Below, piece after piece: positions 13,180-25,300 of a stretch of 64,000 nucleotides of DNA (positions within the stretch are counted from its first letter, which is position 1; every line of letters begins with the position of its first letter). The notes under the pieces were generated by a model, which saw nothing but the letters and a program-made list of their open reading frames with translations, was not told where the DNA came from and ran no database searches. The stretch comes from Diprion similis (lineage: Eukaryota; Arthropoda; Insecta; Hymenoptera; Diprionidae), in the NCBI RefSeq assembly GCF_021155765.1, contig NC_060110.1, positions 14,344,001 to 14,408,000 on the forward strand. The letters run 5' to 3'. The position numbers and the translations under genes are program-made.

Positions 13180-13435
13180 ACTGCGCTCTATATGACTCTA
13201 TAGACTGCGCGCAATCGAATACTCACGTAAAATTACGTCAGAATAGGGCATGAAAAGACTGTTTGCAGCGTTTTTCAGAGCCGATGAAATTTTCAATATA
13301 AATCCGAAGGGGTAAGCCTTACTTATTTTTGAGCGAAAAATCATTTGTCTTTGGATCGATTGTACAATCCTTTCTAGACTAGTTGAACCCTCAGGATGGG
13401 AAAAAATGGAGCAGCACACGACCAGCAGTGACGGG
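13180..13435 (+). repeat. Isolated diverged 312-bp satellite monomer
   Basis: Aligned by eye, this segment follows the array consensus in order and orientation: ACTGCGCGCAATCGA, AAAATTACGTCAGAATAG, GAAATTTTCAATATAAATCC, AAGGGGTAAGCCTTA, GGATCGATTGTACAATCC, CTTTCTAGACTAGTT and CCCTCAGGA. It carries many substitutions and small gaps and stops near the CCAGCAG segment. A partial repeat of its first bases (ACTGCGCTC) lies just upstream at about 13178. It is separated from the main array by about 500 bp of non-satellite sequence. Confidence 0.8.
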
Positions 13436-13929
13436 AATACGAAGGAAACCGTTGTATATTAATTGTTCATTTATTTTTATATTGATTACATGAAGATCAG
13501 ACGATACAATATCATACCTTATAATAAAATATACCACATTCTGCAAAGTCGTTTTGGCCCTGTACGCATGCCAAAACTTGAGCTGTATGATAAACTATGA
13601 TATTAATTATATGATGTAGTATTTTTTATATTCTGATAAGGACAATGTGTACTGCGCACCTACTTCCTTGTGTAGTACGTAGTTTCTTATGTAATTGTAG
13701 ATGATGACTTTGTATTATTCTTGATTGTTGATTTCAATTATATTTATGCACTTGTTAGATTACTATACGCTAATACACGAACATTTGTACTAAAATGAGG
13801 GCTTATTGAATGAACTGTGACCTTCAGCTCAGCAGACGTGTTTTTTCTTTCACACTTTTCAGAAAATCTGTAGCAGGTTTCATGTATTATGGACGTAACT
13901 TTGAATCCGATGTTCGTAAGGTGACCCTT
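13436..13929. other. Non-satellite spacer between relic and array
   Basis: About 490 bp of AT-rich sequence with no resemblance to the 312-bp monomer that I can see, and no gene. It could be inserted DNA, or original flank with the relic monomer stranded beyond it. Confidence 0.5.
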
Positions 13930-14105
13930 GCTGATTTTGTCATTTTTGGAGACTGATCAGACCATCAGAGGTAGCTACTCAGATATGAGGAACGGCGAAA
14001 GACAACGAACTGAAAAAATTCTAAATATTCTTTAGTTTTTTTGCTGTAACTTTTAATCCGTTTCTAGCAGCGTATTTAGACTAAATTTGATCAATTTCTC
14101 TGGCG
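13930..14105 (+). repeat. Decayed left-edge satellite monomer
   Basis: Similarity to the consensus becomes visible from GACCATCAGAGG and GAAAGACAACGAAC, and is clear from TTTTTGCTGTAACTTTTAATCCGTTTCTAGCAGCG onwards (positions about 14038-14073). It then merges in register into the homogeneous array. Divergence falls steeply left to right, as expected at the border of a tandem array. Confidence 0.65.
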
Positions 14106-16121
14106 AAATTACGTCGAAATAGTGCCCTAAGAAATCAATTCCAGCCTTTTTCGTAATCGTCGAAATTTTCGACAAAAATCCAAAGGGGTTAGCCTGAGTT
14201 TTTTCTCGATTTTCGGAGCCGAAAATTTTGCGTCTCCGAATCGATTAGTATGACCCTTTCTAGAGTAATTCGACCACCAGGAACTCAAAAAAAACATGAA
14301 AGAGAGCGTGGGACCAACAGCAGAGAAATGACGACGAAAATCTGCAGTTTTTCGGCTGTAACTTTTCAGGCGCTGCTCGCAGCGTATTGGGACTGCGCTC
14401 AATCGATTTGTCTCGCAAAATTACGTCGAAATACTGCCCTAATAAATTAATTGCAGCCTTTTTCGTAATCGCCGAAATTTTCGACAAAAATCCAAAGGGG
14501 TTAGCCTTAGTTTTTTCTCGATTTTCGAAGCCGAAAATTTTGCGTCTCCGAATCGATTAGTATGACCCTTTCTAGAGTAATTCGGCCACCAGGAACTCAA
14601 AAAACACATGAAGAAGAGCGTAGGACCAACAGCAGAGAAATGACGACGAAAATCTGCAGTTTTTCGGCTGTAACTTTTCAGGCACTGCTCGCAGCGTATT
14701 GGGACTGCGCTCAATCGATTTCTCTCGCAAAATTACGTCGGAATACTGCCCTAATGAATTAATTGCAGCCTTCTTCAAAATCGTCGAAATTTTCGACAAA
14801 AATCCAAAGGGGTTAGCCTCAGTTTTTTCTCGATTTTCGGAGCCGAAAATTTTGCGTCTCCGAATCGATGAGTATGACCCTTTCTAGAGTAATTCGACCA
14901 CCAGGAACTCAAAAAACACCTGAAAAAGAGCGTAGGACCAACAGCAGAGAAATGACGACGAAAATCTGCAGTTTTTCGGCTGTAACTTTTCAGGCGCTGC
15001 TCGCAGCGTATTGGGACTGCGCTCAAACGATTTCTCTCGCAAAATTACGTCGGAATAGTGCCCTAAGAAATCAATTGCAGCCTTTTTCGTAATCGTCGAA
15101 ATTTTCGACAAAAATCCAAAGGGGTTAGCCTAAGTTTTTTCTCGATTTTCGGAGCCGAAAATTTTGCGTCCCCGAATCGATAGGTATGACCCTGTCTAGA
15201 GTAATTCGGCCACCAGGAACTCAAAAAACACATGAAAAAGAGCGTAGGACCAACAGCAGAGAAATGACGACGAAAATCTGCAGTTTTTCGGCTGTAACTT
15301 TTCAGGCGCTGCTCGCAGCGTATTGTGACTGCGCTCAATCGATTTCTCTCGCAAAATTACGTCGGAATAGTGCCCTAAGAAATCAATTCCAGCCTTTTTC
15401 GTAATCGTCGAAATTTTCGACAAAAATCCAAAGGGGTTAGCCTTAGTTTTTTCTCGATTTTCGGAGCCGAAAATTTTGCGTCTCCGAATCGATTAGTATG
15501 ACCCTTTCTAGAGTAATTCGACCACCAGGAACTCAAAAAACACCTGGAAAAGAGCGTAGGACCAACAGCAGAGAAATGACGACGAAAATCTGCAGTTTTT
15601 CGGCTGTAACTTTTCAGGCGCTGCTCGCAGCGTATTGGGACTGCGCTCAAACGATTTCTCTCGCAAAATTACGTTGGAATAGTGCCCTAAGAAATCAATT
15701 GCAGCCTTTTTCGAAATCGTCGAAATTTTCGACAAAAATCCAAAGGGGTTAGCCTAAGTTTTTTCTCGATTTTCGGAGCCGAAAATTTTGCGTCCCCGAA
15801 TCGATAGGTATGACCCTTTCTAGAGTAATTCGGCCACCAGGAACTCAAAAAACACATGAAAAAGAGCGTAGGACCAACAGCAGAGAAATGACGACGAAAA
15901 TCTGCAGTTTTTCGGCTGTAACTTTTCAGGCGCTGCTAGCAGCGTATTGGGACTGCGCTCAATCGATTTCTCTCGCAAAATTACGTCGGAATACTGCCCT
16001 AATAAATTAATTGCAGCCTTTTTCGTAATCGTCGAAATTTTCGACAAAAATCCAAAGGGGTTAGCCTTAGTTTTTTCTCGATTTTCGGAGCCGAAAATTT
16101 TGCGTCTCCGAATCGATTAGT

Positions 16122-19100
16122 ATGACCCTTTCTAGAGTAATTCGGCCACCAGGAACTCAAAAAACACATGAAGAAGAGCGTAGGACCAACAGCAGAGAAA
16201 TGACGACGAAAATCTGCAGTTTTTCGGCTGTAACTTTTCAGGCACTGCTCGCAGCGTATTGGGACTGCGCTCAATCGATTTCTCTCGCAAAATTACGTCG
16301 GAATACTGCCCTAATGAATTAATTGCAGCCTTCTTCAAAATCGTCGAAATTTTCGACAAAAATCCAAAGGGATTAGCCTCAGTTTTTTCTCGATTTTCGG
16401 AGCCGAAAATTTTGCGTCTCCGAATCGATTAGTATGACCCTTTCTAGAGTAATACGACCACCAGGAACTCAAAAAACACCTGGAAAAGAGCGTAGGACCA
16501 ACAGCAGAGAAATGACGACGAAAATCTGCAGTTTTTCGGCTGTAACTTTTCAGGCGCTGCTCGCAGCGTATTGTGACTGCGCTCAATCGATTTCTCTCGC
16601 AAAATTACGTCGGAATAGTGCCCTAAGAAATCAATTCCAGCCTTTTTCGTAATCGTCGAAATTTTCGACAAAAATCCAAAGGGGTTAGCCTTAGTTTTTT
16701 CTCGATTTTCGGAGCCGAAAATTTTGCGTCTCCGAATCGATTAGTATGACCCTTTCTAGAGTAATTCGACCACCAGGAACTCAAAAAACACATGAAAAAG
16801 AGCGTAGGACCAACAGCAGAGAAATGACGACGAAAATCTGCAGTTTTTCGGCTGTAACTTTTCAGGCGCTGCTCGCAGCGTATTGGGACTGCGCTCAATC
16901 GATTTCTCTCGCAAAATTACGTCGGAATACTGCCCTAATAAATTAATTGCAGCCTTTTTCGTAATCGTCGAAATTTTCGACAAAAATCCAAAGGGGTTAG
17001 CCTTAGTTTTTTCTCGATTTTCGGAGCCGAAAATTTTGCGTCTCCGAATCGATTAGTATGACCCTTTCTAGAGTAATTCGGCCACCAGGAACTCAAAAAA
17101 CACATGAAGAAGAGCGTAGGACCAACAGCAGAGAAATGACGACGAAAATCTGCAGTTTTTCGGCTGTAACTTTTCAGGCACTGCTCGCAGCGTATTGGGA
17201 CTGCGCTCAATCGATTTCTCTCGCAAAATTACGTCGGAATACTGCCCTAATGAATTAATTGCAGCCTTTTTCAAAATCGTCGAAATTTTCGACAAAAATC
17301 CAAAGGGGTTAGCCTTAGTTTTTCCTCGATTTTCGGAGTCGAAAATTTTGCGTCTTCGAATCGATTAGTATGACCCTTTCTAGAGTAATTCGACCACCAG
17401 GAACTCAAAAAACACCTGGAAAAGAGCGTAGGACCAACAGCAGAGAAATGACGACGAAAATCTGCAGTTTTTCGGCTGTAACTTTTCAGGCGCTGCTCGC
17501 AGCGTATTGGGACTGCGCTCAATCGATTTCTCTCGCAAAATTACGTCGAAATAGTGCCCTAGGAAATCAATTGCAGCCTTTTTTAAAATCGTCGAAATTT
17601 TTGACAAAAATCCAAAGGGGTTAGCCTTAGTTTTTCCTCGATTTTCGGAGTCGAAAATTTTGCGTCTTCGAATCGATTAGTATGACCCTTTCTAGAGTAA
17701 TTCGACCACCAGGAACTCAAAAAACACCTGGAAAAGAGCGTAGGACCAACAGCAGAGAAATGACGACGAAAATCTGCAGTTTTTCGGCTGTCACTTCTTA
17801 GGCGCTGCTCGCAGCGTATTGGGACTGCGCTCAATCGATTTCTCTCGCAAAATTACGTCGGAATAGTGCCCTAAGAAATCGATTGCAGCCTTTTTTAAAA
17901 TCGTCGAAATTTTCGACAAAAATCCAAAGGGGTTAGCCTTAGTTTTTCCTCGATTTTCGGAGTCGAAAATTTTGCGTCTCCGAATCGATTAGTATGACCC
18001 TTTCTAGAGTAATTCGACCACCAGGAACTCAAAAAACACATGAAAAAGAGCGTGGGACCAACAGCAGAGGAATGACGACGAAAATCTGCAGTTTTTCGGC
18101 TGTAACTTTTCAGGCGCTGCTCGCAGCGTATTGGGACTGCGCTCAATCGATTTCTCTCGCAAAATTACGTCGGAATAGTGCCCTAAGAAATCAATTCCAG
18201 CCTTTTTCGTAATCGTCGAAATTTTCGACAAAAATCCAAAGGGGTTAGCCTTAGTTTTTTCTCGATTTTCGGAGCCGAAAATTTTGCGTCTCCGAATCGA
18301 TTAGTATGACCCTTTCTAGAGTAATTCGGCCACCAGGAACTCAAAAAACACATGAAAAAGAGCGTAGGACCAACAGCAGAGAAATGACGACGAAAATCTG
18401 CGGTTTTTTGGCTGTAACTTTTCAGGCGCTGCTCGCAGCGTATTGGGACTGCGCTCAATCGATTTCTCTTGCAAAATTACGTCGGAATACTGCCCTAATG
18501 AATTAATTGCAGCCTTTTTCAAAATCGTCGAAATTTTCGACAAAAATCCAGAGGGGTTAGCCTTAGTTTTTTCTCGATTTTCGGAGTCGAAAATATTGCG
18601 TCCCCGAATCGATAGGTATGACCCTTTCTAGAGTAATTCGGCCACCAGGAACTCAAAAAACACATGAAAAAGAGCGTAGGACCAACAGCAGAGAAATGAC
18701 GACGAAAATCTGCAGTTTTTCGGCTGTAACTTTTCAGGCGCTGCTCGCAGCGTATTGGGACTGCGCTCAAACGATTTCTCTCGCGAAATTACGTCGAAAT
18801 AGTGCCCTAATAAATTAATTGCAGCCTTTTTTAAAATCGTCGAAATTTTCGACAAAAATCCAAAGGGGTTAGCCTTAGTTTTTTCTCGATTTTCGGAGCC
18901 GAAAATTTTGCGTCCCCGAATCGATAGGTATGACCCTTTCTAGAGTATTTCGGCCACCAGGAACTCAAAAAACACATGAAAAAGAGCGTAGGACCAACAG
19001 CAGAGAAATGACGACGAAAATCTGCAGTTTTTCGGCTGTAACTTTTCAGGCGCTGCTCGCAGCGTATTGGGACTGCGCTCAAACGATTTCTCTCGCAAAA

Positions 19101-22100
19101 TTACGTCGGAATAGTGCCCTAATAAATTAATTGCAGCCTTTTTTAAAATCGTCGAAATTTTCGACAAAAATCCAAAGGGGTTAGCCTTAGTTTTTTGTCG
19201 ATTTTCGGAGCCGAAAATTTTGCGTCTCCGAATCGATTAGTATGACCCTTTCTAGAGTAATTCGGCCACCAGGAACTCAAAAAACACATGAAAAAGAGCG
19301 TGGGACCAACAGCAGAGGAATGACGACGAAAATCTGCAGTTTTTCGGCTGTAACTTTTCAGGCGCTGCTCGCAGCGTATTGGGACTGCGCTCAATCGATT
19401 TCTCTCGCAAAATTACGTCGAAATAGTGCCCTAGGAAATCAATTGCAGCCTTTTTTAAAATCGTCGAAATTTTTGACAAAAATCCAAAGGGGTTAGCCTT
19501 AGTTTTTCCTCGATTTTCGGAGTCGAAAATTTTGCGTCTTCGAATCGATTAGTATGACCCTTTCTAGAGTAATTCGACCACCAGGAACTCAAAAAACACC
19601 TGGAAAAGAGCGTAGGACCAACAGCAGAGAAATGACGACGAAAATCTGCAGTTTTTCGGCTGTCACTTCTTAGGCGCTGCTCGCAGCGTATTGGGACTGC
19701 GCTCAATCGATTTCTCTCGCAAAATTACGTCGGAATAGTGCCCTAAGAAATCGATTGCAGCCTTTTTTAAAATCGTCGAAATTTTCGACAAAAATCCAAA
19801 GGGGTTAGCCTTAGTTTTTCCTCGATTTTCGGAGTCGAAAATTTTGCGTCTCCGAATCGATTAGTATGACCCTTTCTAGAGTAATTCGACCACCAGGAAC
19901 TCAAAAAACACATGAAAAAGAGCGTGGGACCAACAGCAGAGGAATGACGACGAAAATCTGCAGTTTTTCGGCTGTAACTTTTCAGGCGCTGCTCGCAGCG
20001 TATTGGGACTGCGCTCAATCGATTTCTCTCGCAAAATTACGTCGGAATAGTGCCCTAAGAAATCAATTCCAGCCTTTTTCGTAATCGTCGAAATTTTCGA
20101 CAAAAATCCAAAGGGGTTAGCCTTAGTTTTTTCTCGATTTTCGGAGCCGAAAATTTTGCGTCTCCGAATCGATTAGTATGACCCTTTCTAGAGTAATTCG
20201 GCCACCAGGAACTCAAAAAACACACGAAAAAGAGCGTAGGACCAACAGCAGAGAAATGACGACGAAAATCTGCAGTTTTTCGGCTGTAACTTTTCAGGCG
20301 CTGCTCGCAGCGTATTGGGACTGCGCTCAATCGATTTCTCCCGCAAAATTACGTCGGAATAGTGCCCTAATAAATTAATTGCAGCCTTTTTTAAAATCGT
20401 CGGAATTTTCGACAAAAATCCAAAGGGGTTAGCCTTAGTTTTTTCTCGATTTTCGGAGCCGAAAATTTTGCGTCTCCGAATCGATTAGTATGACCCTTTC
20501 TAGAGTAATTCGGCCACCAGGAACTCAAAAAACACATGAAAAAGAGCGTGGGACCAACAGCAGAGGAATGACGACGAAAATCTGCAGTTTTTCGGCTGTA
20601 ACTTTTCAGGCGCTGCTCGCAGCGTATTGGGACTGCGCTCAATCGATTTCTCTCGCAAAATTACGTCGGAATAGTGCCCTAAGAAATCAATTCCAGCCTT
20701 TTTCGTAATCGTCGAAATTTTCGACAAAAATCCAAAGGGGTTAGCCTTAGTTTTTTCTCGATTTTCGGAGCCGAAAATTTTGCGTCTTCGAATCGATTAG
20801 TATGACCCTTTCTAGAGTAATTCGACCACCAGGAACTCAAAAAACACCTGGAAAAGAGCGTAGGACCAACAGCAGAGAAATGACGACGAAAATCTGTGGT
20901 TTTTCGGCTGTAACTTTTCAGGCGCTGCTCGCAGCGTATTGGGACTGCGCTCAATCGATTTCTCTCGCAAAATTACGTCGGAATACTGCACTAATGAATT
21001 ATTTGCAGCCTTTTTCAAAATCGTCGAAATTTTCGACAAAAATCCAGAGGGGTTAGCCTTAGTTTTTTCTCGATTTTCGGAGTCGAAAATATTGCGTCCC
21101 CGAATCGATAGGTATGACCCTTTCTGGAGTAATTCGGCCACCAGGAACTCAAAAAACACATGAAAAAAAGCGTAGGACCAACAGCAGAGAAATGACGACG
21201 AAAATCTGCAGTTTTTCGGCTGTAACTTTTCAGGCGCTGCTCGCAGCGTATTGGGACTGCGCTCAAACGATTTCTCACGCAAAATTACGTCGGAATAGTG
21301 CCCTAATAAATTAATTGCAGCCTTTTTTAAAATCGTCGAAATTTCCGACAAAAATCCTAAGGGGTTAGCCTTAGTTTTTTCTCGATTTTCGGAGCCGAAA
21401 ATTTTGCGTCTCCGATTCGATTAGTATGACCCTTTCTAGAGTAATTCGGCCACCAGGAACTCAAAAAACACATGAAAAAGAGCGTGGGACCAACAGCAGA
21501 GGAATGACGACGAAAATCTGCAGTTTTTCGGCTGTAACTTTTCAGGCGCTGCTCGCAGCGTATTGGGACTGCGCTCAATCGATTTCTCTCGCAAAATTAC
21601 GTCGGAATAGTGCCCTAAGAAATCAATTCCAGCCTTTTTCGTAATCGTCGAAATTTTCGACAAAAATCCAAAGGGGTTAGCCTTAGTTTTTTCTCGATTT
21701 TCGGAGCCGAAAATTTTGCGTCTTCGAATCGATTAGTATGACCCTTTCTAGAGTAATTCGACCACCAGGAACTCAAAAAACACCTGGAAAAGAGCGTAGG
21801 ACCAACAGCAGAGAAATGACGACGAAAATCTGTGGTTTTTCGGCTGTAACTTTTCAGGCGCTGCTCGCAGCGTATTGGGACTGCGCTCAATCGATTTCTC
21901 TCGCAAAATTACGTCGGAATACTGCACTAATGAATTATTTGCAGCCTTTTTCAAAATCGTCGAAATTTTCGACAAAAATCCAGAGGGGTTAGCCTTAGTT
22001 TTTTCTCGATTTTCGGAGTCGAAAATATTGCGTCCCCGAATCGATAGGTATGACCCTTTCTGGAGTAATTCGGCCACCAGGAACTCAAAAAACACATGAA

Positions 22101-22361
22101 AAAAAGCGTAGGACCAACAGCAGAGAAATGACGACGAAAATCTGCAGTTTTTCGGCTGTAACTTTTCAGGCGCTGCTCGCAGCGTATTGGGACTGCGCTC
22201 AAACGATTTCTCACGCAAAATTACGTCGGAATAGTGCCCTAATAAATTAATTGCAGCCTTTTTTAAAATCGTCGAAATTTCCGACAAAAATCCTAAGGGG
22301 TTAGCCTTAGTTTTTTCTCGATTTTCGGAGCCGAAAATTTTGCGTCTCCGATTCGATTAGT
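16122..22361 (+). repeat. Higher-order repeat, older copy (A)
   Basis: The order of marked monomers here parallels the two tandem 22-monomer blocks further right. Monomers at 16122-17369 match those starting at 28290 (offset 39 periods). Monomers from 17994 to about 22361 match those from 30474 (offset 40 periods). The change of offset shows a one-monomer length difference around 17.4-17.9 kb. Copy A lacks some substitutions shared by copies B and C (for example the TCGAAGTCG change at about 34497 and 41361), so it split off earlier. Confidence 0.8.
20490..22361 (+). repeat. Tandem duplication of a 936-bp (3-monomer) unit
   Basis: Units 20490-21425 and 21426-22361 appear identical in the portions compared. 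Both contain the rare markers ATCTGTGG, CTGCACTAATGAATTATTTGC, CTGGAGTAATTC and CACGCAAAATT in the same places. The same pair recurs inside the other higher-order copies at about 32970-34841 and 39834-41705. Confidence 0.85.
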
Positions 22362-25300
22362 ATGACCCTTTCTAGAGTAATTCGACCACCAGGAACTCAA
22401 AAAACACCTGGAAAAGAGCGTAGGACCAACAGCAGAGAAATGACGACGAAAATCTGCAGTTTTTCGGCTGTAACTTTTCAGGCGCTGCTCGCAGCGTATT
22501 GGGACTGCGCTCAATCGATTTCTCTCGCAAAATTACGTCGGAATAGTGCCCTAGGAAATCAATTGCAGCCTTTCTTAAAATCGTCGAAATTTTCGACAAA
22601 AATCCGAAGGGGTTAGCCTTAGTTTTTTCTCGATTTTCGGAGCTGAAAATTTTGCGTCTCCGAATCGATTAGTATGACCCTTTCTAGAGTAATTCGGCCA
22701 CCAGGAACTCAAAAAACACATGAAAAAGAGCGTAGGACCAACAGCAGAGAAATGACGACGAAAATCTGCAGTTTTTCGGCTGTAACTTTTCAGGCGCTGC
22801 TCGCAGCGTATTGGGACTGCGCTCAAACGATTTCTCTCGCAAAATTACGTCGGAATAGTGCCTTAATAAATTAATTGCAGCCTTTTTTAAAATCGTCGAA
22901 ATTTCCGACAAAAATCAAAAGGGGTTAGCCTTAGTTTTTTCTCGATTTTCGGAGCCGAAAATTTTGCGTCTCCGAATCGATTAGTATGACCCTTTCTAGA
23001 GTAATTCGGCCACCAGGAACTCAAAAAACACATGAAAAAGAGCGTGGGACCAACAGCAGAGGAATGACGACGAAAATCTGCAGTTTTTCGGCTGTAACTT
23101 TTCAGGCGCTGCTCGCAGCGTATTGGGACTGCGCTCAATCGATTTCTCTCGCAAAATTACGTCGGAATAGTGCCCTAAGAAATCAATTCCAGCCTTTTTC
23201 GTAATCGTCGAAATTTTCGACAAAAATCCAAAGGGGTTAGCCTTAGTTTTTTCTCGATTTTCGGAGCCGAAAATTTTGCGTCTCCGAATCGATTAGTATG
23301 ACCCTTTCTAGAGTAATTCGGCCTCCAGGAACTCAAAAAACACACGAAAAAGAGCGTAGGACCAACAGCAGAGAAATGACGACGAAAATCTGCAGTTTTT
23401 CGGCTGTAACTTTTTAGGCGCTGCTCGCAGCGTATTGGGACTGCGCTCAATCGATTTCTCTCGCAAAATTACGTCGGAATACTGCCCTAATGAATTAATT
23501 GCAGCCTTTTTCAAAATCGTCGAAATTTTCGACAAAAATCCAAAGGGGTTAGCCTTAGTTTTTTCTCGATTTTCGGAGTCGAAAATTTTGCGTCTCCGAA
23601 TCGATTAGTATGACCCTTTCCAGAGTAATTCGACCACCAGGAACTCAAAAAACACATGAAAACGAGCGTAGGACCAACAGCAGAGAAATGACGACGAAAA
23701 TCTGCAGTTTTTCGGCTGTAACTTTTCAGGCGCTGCTCGCAGCGTATTGGGACTGCGCTCAATCGATTTCTCTCGCAAAATTACGTCGGAATAGTGCCCT
23801 AAGAAATCAATTGCAGCCTTTTTTGTGATCGTCGAAATTTTCGACAAAAATCCAAAGGGGTTAGCCTTAGTTTTTTCTCGATTTTCGGAGCCGAAAATTT
23901 TGCGTCCCCGAATCGATAGGTATGACCCTTTCTAGAGTATTTCGGCCACCAGGAACTCAAAAAACACATGAAAAAGAGCGTAGGACCAACAGCAGAGAAA
24001 TGACGACGAAAATCTGCAGTTTTTCGGCTGTAACTTTTCAGGCGCTGCTCGCAGCGTATTGGGACTGCGCTCAAACGATTTCTCTCGCAAAATTACGTCG
24101 GAATAGTGCCCTAATAAATTAATTGCAGCCTTTTTTAAAATCGTCGAAATTTTCGACAAAAATCCAAAGGGGTTAGCCTTAGTTTTTCCTCGATTTTCGG
24201 AGTCGAAAATTTTGCGTCTTCGAATCGATTAGTATGACCCTTTCGAGAGTAATTCGACCACCAGGAACTCAAAAAACACCTGGAAAAGAGCGTAGGACCA
24301 ACAGCAGAGAAATGACGACGAAAATCTGCAGTTTTTCGGCTGTAACTTTTCAGGCGCTGCTCGCAGCGTATTGGGACTGCGCTCAATCGATTTCTCTCGC
24401 AAAATTACGTCGGAATAGTGCCTTAAGAAATTAATTGCAGCCTTTTTTAAAATCGTCGAAATTTTCGACAAAAATCCAAAGGGGTTAGCCTTAGTTTCTT
24501 CTCGATTTCCGGAGTCGAAAATTTTGCGTCTCCGAATCGATTAGTATGACCCTTTTCAGAGTAATTCGACCACCAGGAAATCAAAAACCACATGAAAAAG
24601 AGCGTAGGACCAACAGCAGAGAAATGACGACGAAAATCTGCAGTTTTTCGGCTGTAACTTTTCAGGCGCTGCTCGCAGCGTATTGGGACTGCGCTCAATC
24701 GATTTCTCTCGCAAAATTACGTCGAAATAGTGCCCTAGGAAATCAATTGCAGCCTTTTTTAAAATCGTCGAAATTTTTGACAAAAATCCAAAGGGGTTAG
24801 CCTTAGTTTTTCCTCGATTTTCGGAGTCGAAAATTTTGCGTCTTCGAATCGATTAGTATGACCCTTTCTAGAGTAATTCGACCACCAGGAACTCAAAAAA
24901 CACCTGGAAAAGAGCGTAGGACCAACAGCAGAGAAATGACGACGAAAATCTGCAGTTTTTCGGCTGTCACTTCTTAGGCGCTGCTCGCAGCGTATTGGGA
25001 CTGCGCTCAATCGATTTCTCTCGCAAAATTACGTCGGAATAGTGCCCTAAGAAATCAATTGCAGCCTTTTTTAAAATCGTCGAAATTTTCGACAAAAATC
25101 CAAAGGGGTTAGCCTTAGTTTTTTCTCGATTTTCGGAGCCGAAAATTTTGCGTCTCCGAATCGATTGGTATGACCCTTTCTAGAGTAACTCGGCCACCAG
25201 GAACTCAAAAAACACATGAAAAAGAGCGTAGGACCAACAGCAGAGAAATGACGACGAAAATCTGCAGTTTTTCGGCTGTAACTTTTCAGGCGCTGCTCGC

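Noticed and set aside
13198..13419. 73-codon frame on the - strand
   Set aside because: Lies inside the relic satellite monomer and corresponds to the same frame seen in the array.
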